Positions 11,401 through 22,695 of a DNA stretch of 64,000 nt are shown piece by piece. The stretch comes from Margaritifera margaritifera (taxonomy: Eukaryota; Mollusca; Bivalvia; Unionida; Margaritiferidae). The translations under genes were made by a program, and so were the position numbers. Under the pieces are notes generated by a model. The model was not told where the DNA came from and made no database searches. It saw nothing but the letters and a program-made list of their open reading frames with translations. How positions within the stretch are numbered: position 1 is the first letter of the stretch; each line of letters opens with the position of its first letter. The stretch spans positions 1,209,001 through 1,273,000 of the forward strand of contig JAQPZY010001569.1 of the NCBI GenBank assembly GCA_029931535.1, written 5' to 3'.

Positions 11401-13800
11401 AAAAATCAAGGGTTAGGCCAAAGATGGAAATTGAATAAGGCAGAATTGAAAACTTTACAATCCCTCTGCGAATCACACTTGACAATTGATCGTTTCAAAA
11501 ACCTAGTGGATCCGATACTCTTATTTACTAACACACTACAGGATTTTGCTTGTTATACAATACCACAAGCTTCGGCGGTTCCTAAACGTGTCAACAAACC
11601 ATGGTTTGATGATACTTGCAAGGGGGTTTTCAGGGAACGGATTAATGACTTTGGAGACCTGAATACCATTCCAACAATGAAACCCTTACTAAAAACCGTA
11701 TATGCTGATATAAAACTTGTCGTATCATTAGAAAAAGCCAGAGGAAAACAGAGATCCTATGTCTCTAGGTTCAACCCTTTCTCTTCTATTGCATTAGTCT
11801 GAAATAGGGTGCATAAACTAACTGTCCAAAAACAAAAATAAGAAAACAAACAAATATATACAAACTTTTAAGAAATCTGATAAAATGGTCCATACACTAC
11901 ATTTCAAACAAAATGCCCGGAACATTGTCAAAGTAGTCTTCATCAGGGAAATATCTTGAAAACGTCTGCCGTATCAAAGGCATGAAAGAAAAAGTTCCTT
12001 TAAATGTTAAATCTGTTATTGATAAAGATGTTACAATAAACCTTTACTCTTAGAGAACCACAAGACTCTTTTGGTCGAGCCTATCACATTTCAGCAGGAC
12101 CAGATGGAATCCACTGACAGCTTTTGAAACCCTTACCTGGTCCAGACCTCAAACCACTACTTAACATTTTCAGTAAAGTGTGGGAAACTGGCGACTTTTC
12201 GCCATCATGTTTAAAAGCAACAGTGATACCGGTATCGAAGCATTGCAAGGACCATAATACCCTTCCAACTATCGTCCGACAGCACTATCAAGCTGTATTT
12301 GCAAAGCATGGATATAATAATAAACGACAGACTCCTCTGGTATCATGAATCCATCAACTGCTATCAGACACGCAATTGTATCCAGATGCAGAGATGCACA
12401 AATGACCACCTAGTCAGACTTGAAACATTTATAAATAAAAATGTTTTAATAATGAAAGAACACATAGTAGACATTTTACTTGACTTGGAGTAAGTTTACG
12501 TTACGCACCGCATGGAAGTAGGGTATGCTGAGTGATCTATTTGACCTAGGTCTAAGGTCTAACTATTTCTGCATCCAACTTTTGAAAGATATACAATTTA
12601 AAGAAAAAGTAGGCACCACCCTTTCTGAAAGTTATTTTTAGGATATAGGTGTACTTCAGACCAGCATCTTGTCAGTCACTCTATTCAACATCAAGATTGC
12701 CAAAATAGTCAAATGACAGAATCTAGGAACTGACTACTGATTGTACTCTGACGACGTTTTGATATGTTTAGGTCAAAACGCATCCATACTATTGAACGTC
12801 AACTTCATATATGCTTAAACATAGTTTAGAATACAACATATTCAATATATCGAAATCAAAAACTGTCTGTATGCATTTATGCCTTTTCCGTACAATACAC
12901 AACGACCCAAAACCCTGTTTTAACGGGTCTCTTGTCCCAGTTGTGGATGAGACCAAATATTTAAGACTTGCTTTTGACCGTAAACTAACTTCCTTCCACA
13001 TATTACATACCTCAGGGTAAAATTTAAGAAATATAAATATTGCGTTAATGCAAGTCGTTGCAAACACAGGCTGGGGAGCAGACCGAAAGGTCTAACGTCT
13101 GTTATACGGGTCTTTAGTAAGCTGAAAACTTGACTATGGTTCTACTCTGTATGGATCAACTCACAAACCTCCAGATTCTTGATCCGATAGACAAGAAGTC
13201 ACTCAGACTTTCTCTGGGAGCATTTAAAACTTCTCTTTCAAAAGGCCTCAGTGTTGAATCAAGTAGACTATCACTTCATCTCAGACGAACGAAACTAGCT
13301 CTTCAGAATAGGACCAAACTATCCATCCAACCCTGCATTGGATGTCCTCTCTTTATCCAAATATAAAATCATGTACGATCGTAAAACATATTTCATTCCA
13401 CCTTTTGACACAAGAGTTCGCCCTCATATAGAAGCAGCACAAAGCAATGTTGGCAAAACTGCGAAATTCTAACTCGCAAAAGCACCGCCATGCTTACTAA
13501 AACCTCTCAAATTAATAATTTACCCCTGCCAATTCAAAATGTCTCTCAATTCTCTCAATTTTCTGAGTCAATGCAGTGAAATAAGAGCCTCCTATTGTGT
13601 CTATCCGTTCCTTGCAACACCCTACAACACTATTTCTAACCGGTTACCGAATGATGCCTCCATCTTTACCGCATAAGTTACTTCTTCTGTTGATAACAAT
13701 GATATGGCGGGACTGACCGAAAAGATGGTGAACACATTTTTCCAGGGAGATAAACATCAATGAAACTGAAACCTGTCTATATAGTCAGAACAACTAGGAG
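11400..13800 (+). pseudogene. Decayed I/Jockey-like non-LTR retrotransposon in Hv intron
   Basis: Fragmented + strand translation follows the order of such elements. A pre-RT segment has NKPWFDDTC (11590-11620). An RT entry block reads TVIPVSKHCKDHN (12217-12260), followed by a degraded NYRP block. Then come NDRLLWYHESINCYQT, NDHLVRLETFI (12395-12435) and a palm-like YSDDVL region near 12750. A C-terminal part resembles LDYGS..YGS..., LRLSLGAFKTS (13202-13232) and LSLHLRRTKLALQ. A degraded TDSSVDNNDMAG-like RNase H start is near 13678-13715. The EN domain is absent, so the copy is 5'-truncated. Stops and frameshifts are frequent. Confidence 0.7.
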
Positions 13801-14365
13801 TACTTCAAATACAAGGGGTTGGAATTTGATATACCAATCAATGTACATTGTAAATCTGTAAACTTATTAAGCTACAACTCACTTCTTCAATACGTTTGAG
13901 TGTTGTTCATTATTTTCAATTTGTGCGGAAATCGGTGTGCATTAGTAGCAAAAAGTTATGCAACCCGAAAGTCAAGAGAATGTTTAATCGTGTAAGAAGA
14001 ATGTGGAATAACTTCGACTGTTTTATTCCACTGAAGTGGATTTTTTGCAATATTAATAAGACCCTAAACGACAGTTTAATCCGAAATTAAATACATTATA
14101 ATTTAATGCAACCTTTTCTTTTCTTAGTTATCACATGTTGAATTTTTCATAACTGCATTTTCCTTGTGCCAGTGTTATATTATAAATCATTCAATAAGGC
14201 CTCATATCCTCAGATTCCTTCAATACCGTATCTCATATTCTAACGTTTTAACGCATTAGTTAGTTCTGTTTATTTTTGTCAACATTGAAAGACTATTGTT
14301 ATTTACACAGATAACAAAACAAACCTTCTTCAATTTAATATTACACGTAAAAAAATATTTTTCAG
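13800..14365 (+). other. Hv intron end
   Basis: AT-rich, no element recognised; ends in the acceptor of the 54-nt exon. Confidence 0.5.
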
Positions 14366-14419
14366 ACAATTTTGAAGATATCTGCAATGGGTAGAAAATT
14401 TATGGACCACAAAATAGAG
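14366..14419 (+). CDS. Hv channel exon: end of S2 and S2-S3 loop
   Basis: This 54-nt, 18-codon exon has acceptor ATTTTTCAG and donor GTAATA, phase 0 at both ends. It encodes TILKISAMGRKFMDHKIE. Lys at residue 195 matches K157, HK matches H168-K169, and the final Glu matches E171. The spacing to the E153 and D174 equivalents in neighbouring exons is exactly that of human Hv1. The donor is embedded in a short tandem repeat that copies the same splice-site sequence twice more downstream. Confidence 0.93.
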
Positions 14420-14504
14420 GTAATATACTATTTCACATGAGGTAATACACTGTTTCACTTGTGTCACATGAGGTAATACACTGTTTCGCGTGTGTCACAT
14501 GAGG
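14417..14504 (+). repeat. Tandem repeat spanning the 5' splice site of the short Hv exon
   Basis: The sequence GAGGTAATAYACTRTTTCRC occurs three times, starting at 14417, 14439 and 14470, and a fourth GAGG starts at 14501. The first copy is the real exon-intron boundary (GAG|GTAATA at 14419/14420). The next two reproduce the same donor context at 14442 and 14473. The copies are about 22 and 31 bp apart. Confidence 0.8.
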
Positions 14505-14860
14505 TTTGTTCAAAGATCGAAAGCTTGTTTCCCATGTAATTCCAATATATTTTCCTCCCACGGGTTGCAGTCGGTTCGTTTTTCAGTATTTTCCCATATC
14601 GGCACCCGTATTTTCTTTTGAATCAACGCTGAATTATTGAATATCTGTAACCACTATTATTACCAAATAGAAATCAACATTGAAATCTCGTAAACATTTT
14701 TAATATATTGATTTTAAATGTTTGACAATTTTGAACCGAGTTTCTAAGGAAACATATAGACGTAGATGCTTTTTTTTTTACCTACGTGCGAATGGTTATC
14801 TTGTTATATTGTTCAACATGTCTATTGCCAATCAATCAAACAACGAAAACAACAGTTTGA

Positions 14861-14893
<33 letters not shown>

Positions 14894-15502
14894 CACTTGA
14901 TTGTTTTAATTCTATGCTATTAATAAGAAAATACAAAGTTTACGGGCTTTCACGTCCTTGTTGTTTCTTTTATACTTCTTTGTCAAAAGCATTCAAGTAT
15001 TTACCCGAATGTGTCGTGGTTAGATCTCCATGGTTTTATTTAGCTTAGGTTTGTTTTGTTTCTTTTCTACCAGTATACTTAATGTCCGATATCGTTTTTT
15101 GTATTCATTTTCTGAAAGGCTTATATGATTCTATTACATGTTCACTGTTTTGTCCCAAACAGGGTACGGCTAATGATCATTCATCTCTAACATCAAGAGC
15201 CATAATTTAGGACAACTATCATGCATAGAGAGATTTATGCCTCGATTTTGTGCAAAAAATCGCAATGTTTTATTTTTCCAAGTATATCGGGCTTAAGATG
15301 GGCAAACAAATACCAAAAAAACAGATGGTATTCTATCTTGATTGATTTTGCCTTTTCCCATTATGTGCAATTCCTTGCTCCAAGAGAAAAGTATACACAT
15401 TTTCGAGGCTGTGTCAGTAAGGCCAACAAACTTTGATTGGATTTTCCTTGTGAAAATGTGCATAGAATGTATAAGGCAATTTCCTCTGTAATATTTCATC
15501 AG
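14505..15502 (+). other. Hv intron with poly-A tract
   Basis: Contains a 30-bp A run at 14862-14891. Nothing else was recognised. Confidence 0.6.
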
Positions 15503-15641
15503 GTATTTGATGCCTTCGTGGTGACAGTGTCGTGGTGTCTGGATGTGGGATTTTGGGAAGGGATATGGGCCAAACCCGGACAGGAAGCGGCCACGATATT
15601 GATTTTCATCCTGCCGTGGAGAGTAATTAGGATTGTCAACA
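15503..15641 (+). CDS. Hv channel exon: S3 and voltage-sensor S4
   Basis: The acceptor is TTTCATCAG and the donor is GTACGT; 46 codons plus one base. It encodes S3, VFDAFVVTVSWCLD, with the selectivity-network Asp (D174) and D185 equivalents. A short S3-S4 turn without His follows, then S4, ILPWRVIRIVN. W207, R208, R211 and N214 equivalents are present. The position of the first S4 arginine (R205) is Leu (codon 15611-15613), followed by Pro. The S3-S4 stretch is three residues longer than in human Hv1, so the alignment is firm from D174 to D185 and again from W207. Confidence 0.95.
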
Positions 15642-17317
15642 GTACGTATTTAATCATAAAATAGAATTGCTGTCGTCCTTACGTCATTCAATATGCATTA
15701 TATCTCAACTATTTGTTTCACACCTATAAAAAATAGATCCTGCCTCTCATTTTCTATTTTGATCGTTTTCATATGATGTCATAGGCTTTCATAATTACTT
15801 CCCCTTAAACCTCTCTTCGCCATTGTTTGATCATCCTCATCTGGCTATTAAGGTGGCACTCTCCATTTTCGTACTTTGCATGGGTTAGATTTTTAAAGAA
15901 AAAGAATTACCCAGGTTTTCCTCACTGGCGGTCCTGGCTATTTAAAAAAGAACTTGTATATCTTAGGTATTGTTAAAAGAACTTTGAATTCCCTTTATTT
16001 TGGTGTATGATTGATGGGTGAAATTTGGGTTATAGAGTATACAGCTTGGTCTTACTTAAGATGTGCGCCTCTCAAACAACTGCTAGATCCGCATGGTCAT
16101 TTTCACTTCCGGGACATCAAAGGTAAATATAAAAAAGAGCCGATAACTTGTTTTTACTCTTGAGATATTTTGTAATTAATTCATAATACTTTCAGAGGCT
16201 GGTATTGTCTGCTGTGGCAAAATTCGTTTCCCTATTTTAGTAACTGCTGAAAATAGTGCACTTTTGACTAATTCAGGCTGACTTTTCGAGTACTTTGGAG
16301 CGGACATTTCTGCCTGCTGTGTGCTTAGATCATGTCCAGTTTCCACAAGTACAATATGTAAAGAAATTTCAGCCACAGTACATGAAAATAACATAGAGGT
16401 ATGCCAACATTCTCTCCATTGTGCCTGTTGCAAATGCAAACAACGTCATCTTACATCTGTCACTCTCTCAGAAGCATGTATTATCTGTAGAGCGCCCCCT
16501 AATACAATCCTCACGTGAGAGATGGTTTTCATTGGATGAAACAACGCCACATGATATGTAATATTTCATGTCGCGCATGGTCTTGACGTCATTTACTTTA
16601 CGTGACATCATAACTTCAGATCTTAACGTCATGCAGTTGAATTGGCATTTGTTCAATTATAGAACTATCTTTCAATAGGTCGCGTAGGTCAATATGAGGT
16701 GTACAGGTTCTTATTTACCTAAACACAGATGTATATTTGTATAAATATAGTTAAAGAATTGATTTTTTAAAAACAATTGATTTCAAGTTGTCACTTAATG
16801 CAATGTATATTATATTTTCACAGCTTGTCTTACAATATAATATGAAATAGGTCAAATCTAGTACCGAGGGAAGCATGAAGGACGCGCGTGTGCACTGAAT
16901 GAAGTCACCGGACGTAATGGAGATCTGATGCATGGTGTCTTTACTGACGTGCAAAAAACATGTATTAATTTTTGTCGTGTAACTGAATAATTCTTGTCAA
17001 TTATAAAGGTGGATAGGTCCAATGCCTGAGTAAATAAACTGCGATGAACGAACAATTTACTCGTCCTACTTCGTTCTTTTCCGTAATAGAGAAGGCACAA
17101 AAAACAAGAAAATAATGGCAGCAACTATAGGCACTTCAGGTGTCACTGTTTCTAAACTGATTAGTGTATAGATTTTACAAACCTTTTAGTTATTTATATT
17201 TTATTACATATAAGCTTTATCAAAACGCTTTTGCTGACTTCGGTACCTTGTTTTATTGAGCTCTCGGTATATATTTCACGGCTAAATAAAACAATATACT
17301 GATCGAAACAAAAAGCC
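15642..17317 (+). other. Hv intron, first part
   Basis: No element firmly recognised. A full CRE-type palindrome TGACGTCA lies at about 16584-16591, near CACGTGA, in a CG-richer stretch (16480-16640). Its relevance is unknown. Confidence 0.4.
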
Positions 17318-17503
17318 CGTAATTGTTTTTTTTACTTTCATACCTTGATAAAAAAATATCTCCACGTGAGTACAATGCGTTGTTTTACGGAGTTGAAATC
17401 ACCGTAAGGAAACCAATACATTGTTTTACTGTTGAGCGCGTGTGACCCCTTTAGCCAATCAGAATTCTGAATACTATTTTATGAAAGTAAGAAACAAACT
17501 ACT
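17318..17503. mobile_element. Short inverted-repeat element
   Basis: The ends are related as reverse complements: GTAATTGTTTTTTTTACTTTCATA on the left and TATGAAAGTAAGAAACAAACTA on the right. The interior carries two similar segments (ATGCGTTGTTTTAC and ATACATTGTTTTAC). It is MITE-sized at about 185 bp. Confidence 0.55.
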
Positions 17504-17682
17504 ATTCTTGTTGATGATAACACTATAGAAAACGAACCCAAAAGGTGGCGTTCACTATTTTTAAGAGAAAGTAATTAGACTTGAATTGAAACGGTCAAGC
17601 CCGTATGCCATAATTATGGATTCCTCCTCCTACCGTATGACATCTACGAGTCACTCAACCACCCGCCTCGCCTGGCCTGGAT

Positions 17683-17812
17683 ACCATGAAACTCTGAGCT
17701 TGAGACTGAGCTTTGACTGAGCCAATCAAAAGTGACGTTACAAAAGTAAAGTCATATGCGAGAGCCTGACACAAAATCCAGGCTCAAACTCAAGCTCAGA
17801 GGTTTTATGATT
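17683..17812. mobile_element. Short inverted-repeat element
   Basis: The left arm CATGAAACTCTGAGCTTGAG mirrors the right arm CTCAAGCTCAGAGGTTTTATG, with about 70 bp between. It is 130 bp in all and non-coding. Confidence 0.65.
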
Positions 17813-19225
17813 TCTAGACCCCGTTTTGAGCTCCGAATCCCAAATTCAGATATGACGCCTATATAATCGAAATTTGGGAGTCTAGTAGAAGAACTTAAAT
17901 TAGGAATAACCTGAACGTTATGTGATTACAAGTTTATTCTAATTAAAGTGCTTTAGTTTCTGGCTCAAATAATATCGAAAATACGAGGGTTGGTTTGATA
18001 TCTCGAGAGATTGGAAGCCAGTCTATTTATGTTGGTTTTAGCTTAGATTATTGTAAGTTTATTGTACAATCTGAACAATGTAATTTTGATGTCTCAGATA
18101 TTTCAGTGAGGTAATCTTTGATATGGCTGTAACTTTGGAGGGGCAAATTTAGAAAGGTTCGAGGTGTCCGTCGAACCTCCATTGTTCAGCAAAATAGTAC
18201 ACTTTTTGATGTAAAAGCACATAAATGTGGCCATTGTAAGCAAAACCAACCATCTTTATAAATTCAAACCCCATCAGAAATACATTCTGGATCCGCCCGT
18301 TCTTTGGAACTCGCTTTGGAAACCACCTATCATGGAATGGCGACCCCGACCCTTGTACATGTTGCAACTGTGGGTCGAATGTGACACCTCATCGAGATGC
18401 CTTACGAGAGGCAACCCTACATAAAACTGAAAGTGACTAAGGTAATGATAATTGCCAATTCTCAGATTAAAGTGAACCGGCACAAATACTAGTGGTATCT
18501 AATTGTCTACCGATATATGTATTCGTTGATAATATAATATGCATATTATGGATATCTTTTCTATGTTCTCACGAGTTGCGTCCAAGGGGATGATCTCTGC
18601 CATATTTTGGCATGAAATGTCTAGCCTGATATAAGGTATTATAACACAGGGAAGAATAGAAGTAATTATTACTATTCCAACTCGGTTACGATTGCTTCTG
18701 TATTACAATCAAATTATAAAGAACTTTACACACATTAACAATGTGTTCTATCATAATCTCATACTGTCTGAAATGTGTGGGCATGTAACAAAAAGAGCAT
18801 ATCGGATGTTTTCGCCAACGAAGCTTCTGAACGACACAGAGGGCCATGAGAATTGTGTTGTGCAAGAGTTTACATAAGGACTTCCGATTTAAATATACAT
18901 CAGAAACCATCGCAGCATGAATAAATCTGTCAAGGTCAACAATCTTGATCTCTTTTTGATAAGGCACGAATAACTTCGACTGTCAGAGAGCGTGGTTACA
19001 AAATTAGCCCTATATTTCGAGTGCGGTCATAATGGGCAACATAAATGAAACCATCATGGCTGCATCCAGTATTCATCATAATGATGTGACGAATATTTAT
19101 ATTGTTTTTATAATGCTGTATTCATTACTAATCCGATTTATGAACTATTTTTCGATTTGCAGATCAAATGCTGATCCCCAAAAGCAGTTTTGACCGTAGA
19201 AAATCTTAACATTCCTTTTTTATAG
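17813..19225 (+). other. Hv intron, remainder
   Basis: No gene. Segment 18130-18300 reads like part of an interspersed repeat (it ends TGGATCCGCCCG, as does a palindromic element at 34.9 kb), but its limits are not visible. Confidence 0.35.
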
Positions 19226-19341
19226 GTTTCGTCCTGGTCATTAAAGAGAAAGACTTAGTCCTGCTCAAGGTGGTCAAGCAGAGATACAGGGCGGCAGCAC
19301 GCAAAAATGACGAGTTTAAGGTCAAACTGGACAAATACAGG
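19226..19341 (+). CDS. Hv channel exon: post-S4 helix / start of coiled coil
   Basis: The acceptor is CCTTTTTTATAG and the donor is the strong GTAAGT. It completes a Ser codon split with the S4 exon (A|GT), then encodes 38 residues rich in Lys, Arg, Leu and Val, starting FVLVIKEKDLVLL. In Hv1 the S4 helix continues directly into a cytoplasmic dimeric coiled coil. The spacing of hydrophobic residues here fits that, and the exon ends in phase 0. Confidence 0.88.
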
Positions 19342-19599
19342 GTAAGTATGAAAGTCAATGGTTGTCTAACAATATTTAACTGAAGAAAAAGAGAAAGGAA
19401 TCAGCAAAATTAGTATAAAGTGAAAGAAAACGGATTGCAAAATGATGGCCAATAGTCAAATAAATCCAATTTGAAGGTCATTGAGCTATCGTCCTAACCA
19501 TGATTGCCATTCCATTTCCAGTATTGTACATATTTCTTGCCTTAGGAATCTAATAATTTGAAAACAGACGAAATACGAAATACTTTTAAAATATAAGAC

Positions 19600-20290
19600 G
19601 GCCAATGCCTGCGTGTGGGGCCCACGATCAAAGATGTCCTGTACAACCTATGACCTTTATCCCAAGGTCAAAAGGTTGAACAAATTTGTGAAAAAATTAA
19701 TCATTTTAGCTTCATTATTAATAATCCTAAAAATGAACAAAATTTATCAAGGGTATAAGAAATAGAAGCAAATGAAAACCAAAATTAACCAAAACCTTAA
19801 CGCATATTTTCTACGATTATGAGATTGACCCAAAGGTCAGAGGGGCGAAGAGTGTGCCGCAAAATGAATTGACTTAACTTCATAATAAATAATATAAGTA
19901 TGAAAAAAATCCTGGGATTTACCAAATATTACCAAATGAAGATTTTTTTTAACCAAAATGTTCAAGCAAATTTTCTATGACTGTGACCTTGACCACATAT
20001 TCAAAGGGGCGACAGAGAGTGTCATAGAATGAATTAACATAGTTTCATAATGTTTCAACCTAGGTATGAACAAAGGTGATCATTGAGTCAAGGAGATAGG
20101 AGCAAATAAAAAAACTTTAACCTAAACCTTAAAGCAAGTTATGAATGTGAATGTAACCTCAGTGTCTGAATGTAACCTCAGTGTCTGAATGTAACCTCAG
20201 TGTCTGAATGTAGCATCAGTGTCTGAATGTAACTTCAATGTCAAAAAGGCGAGCGAGCGTGTCGTAAAATAAATTGTCTTAGTATCACAA
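19600..20290 (+). repeat. Interspersed repeat, second copy of the TGACCTT/AAGGTCA family
   Basis: A palindrome TGACCTT-N6-AAGGTCA at 19651-19670 has the same architecture as those at 8844 and 9008. Three further diverged internal units follow (GATTGACCCAAAGGTCAG near 19824, TGTGACCTTGACC near 19982, TGTCAAAAAGGCGAGCGAG near 20240), each followed by AAAATGAATTG- or ATGAATTAA-like text and a TTCATAATG-like segment. Confidence 0.65.
20150..20243. repeat. 19-bp tandem repeat, about 5 copies
   Basis: The unit TGTAACCTCAGTGTCTGAA is repeated nearly perfectly, with substitutions in the last copies. It is nested inside the interspersed repeat. Confidence 0.92.
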
Positions 20291-21411
20291 TGTTTTATGC
20301 CAAGTTTCATGAGAATCTCTCAAGGGATTAAGGAAATATATTCAAATTAATATCTTTAAACAAAACCTCAACACATTGTTGACTCCGATGCCGCTGGAAA
20401 AGTGATTATGTGTCTCGCAGAAAAAGGGAGAAAAGCATACATTAGATGAAGGAATTTCAAAGAATGTTTTATCTTGACAATTTCGCCCGCATTATCAACA
20501 TCCCTAACGTAATTAATTGGGCGTGTAAACTAGGAGGCTGTGACATACATTTGTTATCAGGGAGTAGTACTTCCACAGATACTTCTACGATTAAAGACAA
20601 CAATAACAAAAAACTCAAAGTAATTATCTGAGCTTGAAAACTAGGATATGTTGACCTTCTATTGATAAAAGTCAGTAGGAGTCCTCATGTTGAATGCATC
20701 GACCATGATTCATGACTAATAGATGTATGTATAGTAACATAATTATACAAATTTAATGAGACGTTTATAAAATGAAAAACTATAGCTTGATTTACAATGA
20801 CGAAGAAGATACACAATGGCTATTGAAAAAGCAATCTCTTATGTCTCGCGCGTGTTTCGCAGGCGAAATAAGAAAAAATGCAACCTAACGAAAGGGTTAC
20901 TGCTTTCAAACAGTTAACAGGACTGTCTACTTGTGCGTCAGATGAAATTTTTAAAAAAGTCCAAAACATTCTACCTCTGTTTTATTTGTGACATATCAGT
21001 GTTTGTTTTGTTTTTTTCCAAGATAATGAGCGGGTGCAAATGAGAACATTAAACACTGTAAATACTACAAGGAACATAAACAGCCTGATTGCGATTAAAA
21101 GAAGTTGAACTGTAAACAATTATGGCATCTTGGAGGTTAAGGATTATATAGTCATATCAGACGATGACCCTTTTGAAATAGTACTAGTTTATGGGTATGG
21201 GATGGGTGTTTGGCATATAATTTATGTGAACATAGGGTATTACCTCCACATATCCTTCAAACTGATAAACATGACAGTAAAACTAACTCTTGACCCCAAT
21301 GGCCTTATACAGTAAATAATGATAGAATGTCATCGATTCATAAGTTGTGCGATGATAGTTAAGCAATCTTTTTAGTTCCAGAGTGTGACGTGTACAATCG
21401 CGATGCTTCAT
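20291..21411 (+). other. Hv intron, no element recognised
   Basis: AT-rich. Short frames near 20446 and 21130 show no recognisable domain. Confidence 0.45.

Positions 21412-21470
<59 letters not shown>
21412..21470. repeat. (CT)n microsatellite
   Basis: About 29 CT units. Confidence 0.98.
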
Positions 21471-21472
<2 letters not shown>

Positions 21473-21652
21473 CGCTTGTGTTCCGACAGTTTAAATAATG
21501 TACACCCTGGTAGGAGTCACTTCTGAGCGTGTTTTACTTCCAATTTTCTTTACCTGCTAATCAACAATGTTGCAATTATTATTAATTTTATTTGGTTGTT
21601 TAAAAAATCATGCTCAAACTTATTCACTGGAGTTAAAACCCTTGGCTCCATG

Positions 21653-21913
21653 CAAGGCCGGCGCAAGGGTATTTGGCGACCTAGGCGAACCTTTCGCCTT
21701 GCGCCCCCCCCCCCCCCAACACAATTAACTTTTGAAAACGAATATTGTGCATTAGTATGAATAAAAATTCTGCATCTGTTTTTCTCTCTCTACTTGCAGA
21801 CGCTTATTATCTTCTATTTTACCCTATTTCTCTTTTTTTAAATTTTTTTATTCCTTCAGTTTTTTGCCTCCCAAGGCGACCGCCTATTTTGTCTAATGAC
21901 TAAACCGGCCTTG
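21653..21913. mobile_element. Short terminal-inverted-repeat element
   Basis: It begins CAAGGCCGG and ends CCGGCCTTG. GC-rich subterminal text (GGCGACCTAGGCGAA and CCCAAGGCGACCGCC) flanks an AT-rich centre, and a C run lies at about 21703-21717. It is MITE-sized and non-coding. Confidence 0.55.
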
Positions 21914-22563
21914 ATTCTTTGGTCTCTCCATGGTAGGAAAAATTCTCTAAGCAAGTTGAGGCTTGCTTGTTCATCTCCTTTCACCCAGCGTATAAACAGT
22001 AATGCATCGGGGAAGTCTGCAACGCTTCGGAAAAGGAAAAATAACGCATACAAAAAGAAAATATGCATAGCATCCGTGGGGGAAAAAAAACCCCTAAATT
22101 AATTCTCTTTTTAACGTATGTCGTATATGTCTACACATTTAAGATTTTCTCAAGCATTTGATAACAGTTGGCATCGTCGGCTGAAAACTCGGTGTGTTGA
22201 TGCATTATAGTTTAGCCTTAATACAAGAGAAGCAAATTTCAGGTTTAATTGCAGCAGTACAGTAGGAGAGTGAAATTCTGATAACTAAAACTCCATAGGC
22301 ACTACATTTGTATGCATTTATGTTTTTGATAGGAAAATTATAACCGTTTAAAAAAAGTAACTCACATGGACAAGAAAAGCAAGTTCCGCAAGAGAGGGAG
22401 AGACTCTCATCATCTGTTTTTCAACGGGAAGATACATGAAGTAGTACTACTAATACTACTACTAACAATAAAAATCTTAATAATAATATTTGATTGACAA
22501 GGAAAAAACTTGTATAAAGACAAAATGCGAAAATAGGTTGTAGTGTGTTAAAAATTGTATCTT
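21914..22563 (+). other. Hv intron, no element recognised
   Basis: AT-rich sequence with nothing supportable. Confidence 0.45.
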
Positions 22564-22695
22564 ATAAAAGTCAAAATGCTATCAGGTAGTCGATTGTGAA
22601 GTGACTAATAAAAGTCAATATACTATCAGGCAGTCGATTTTGAAGTGACTAATAAAAGGCAATATGCTATCAGGTAGTCGATTTTGAAGTGACTA
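22564..22695. repeat. 44-bp tandem repeat, 3 copies
   Basis: The unit ATAAAAGTCAATATGCTATC + AGGTAGTCGATTTTGAAGTG + ACTA occurs three times with a few substitutions. Confidence 0.92.

Noticed and set aside
16584..16591. TGACGTCA as a functional CRE
   Set aside because: A single 8-bp palindrome deep in an intron without other support; kept only as a note.
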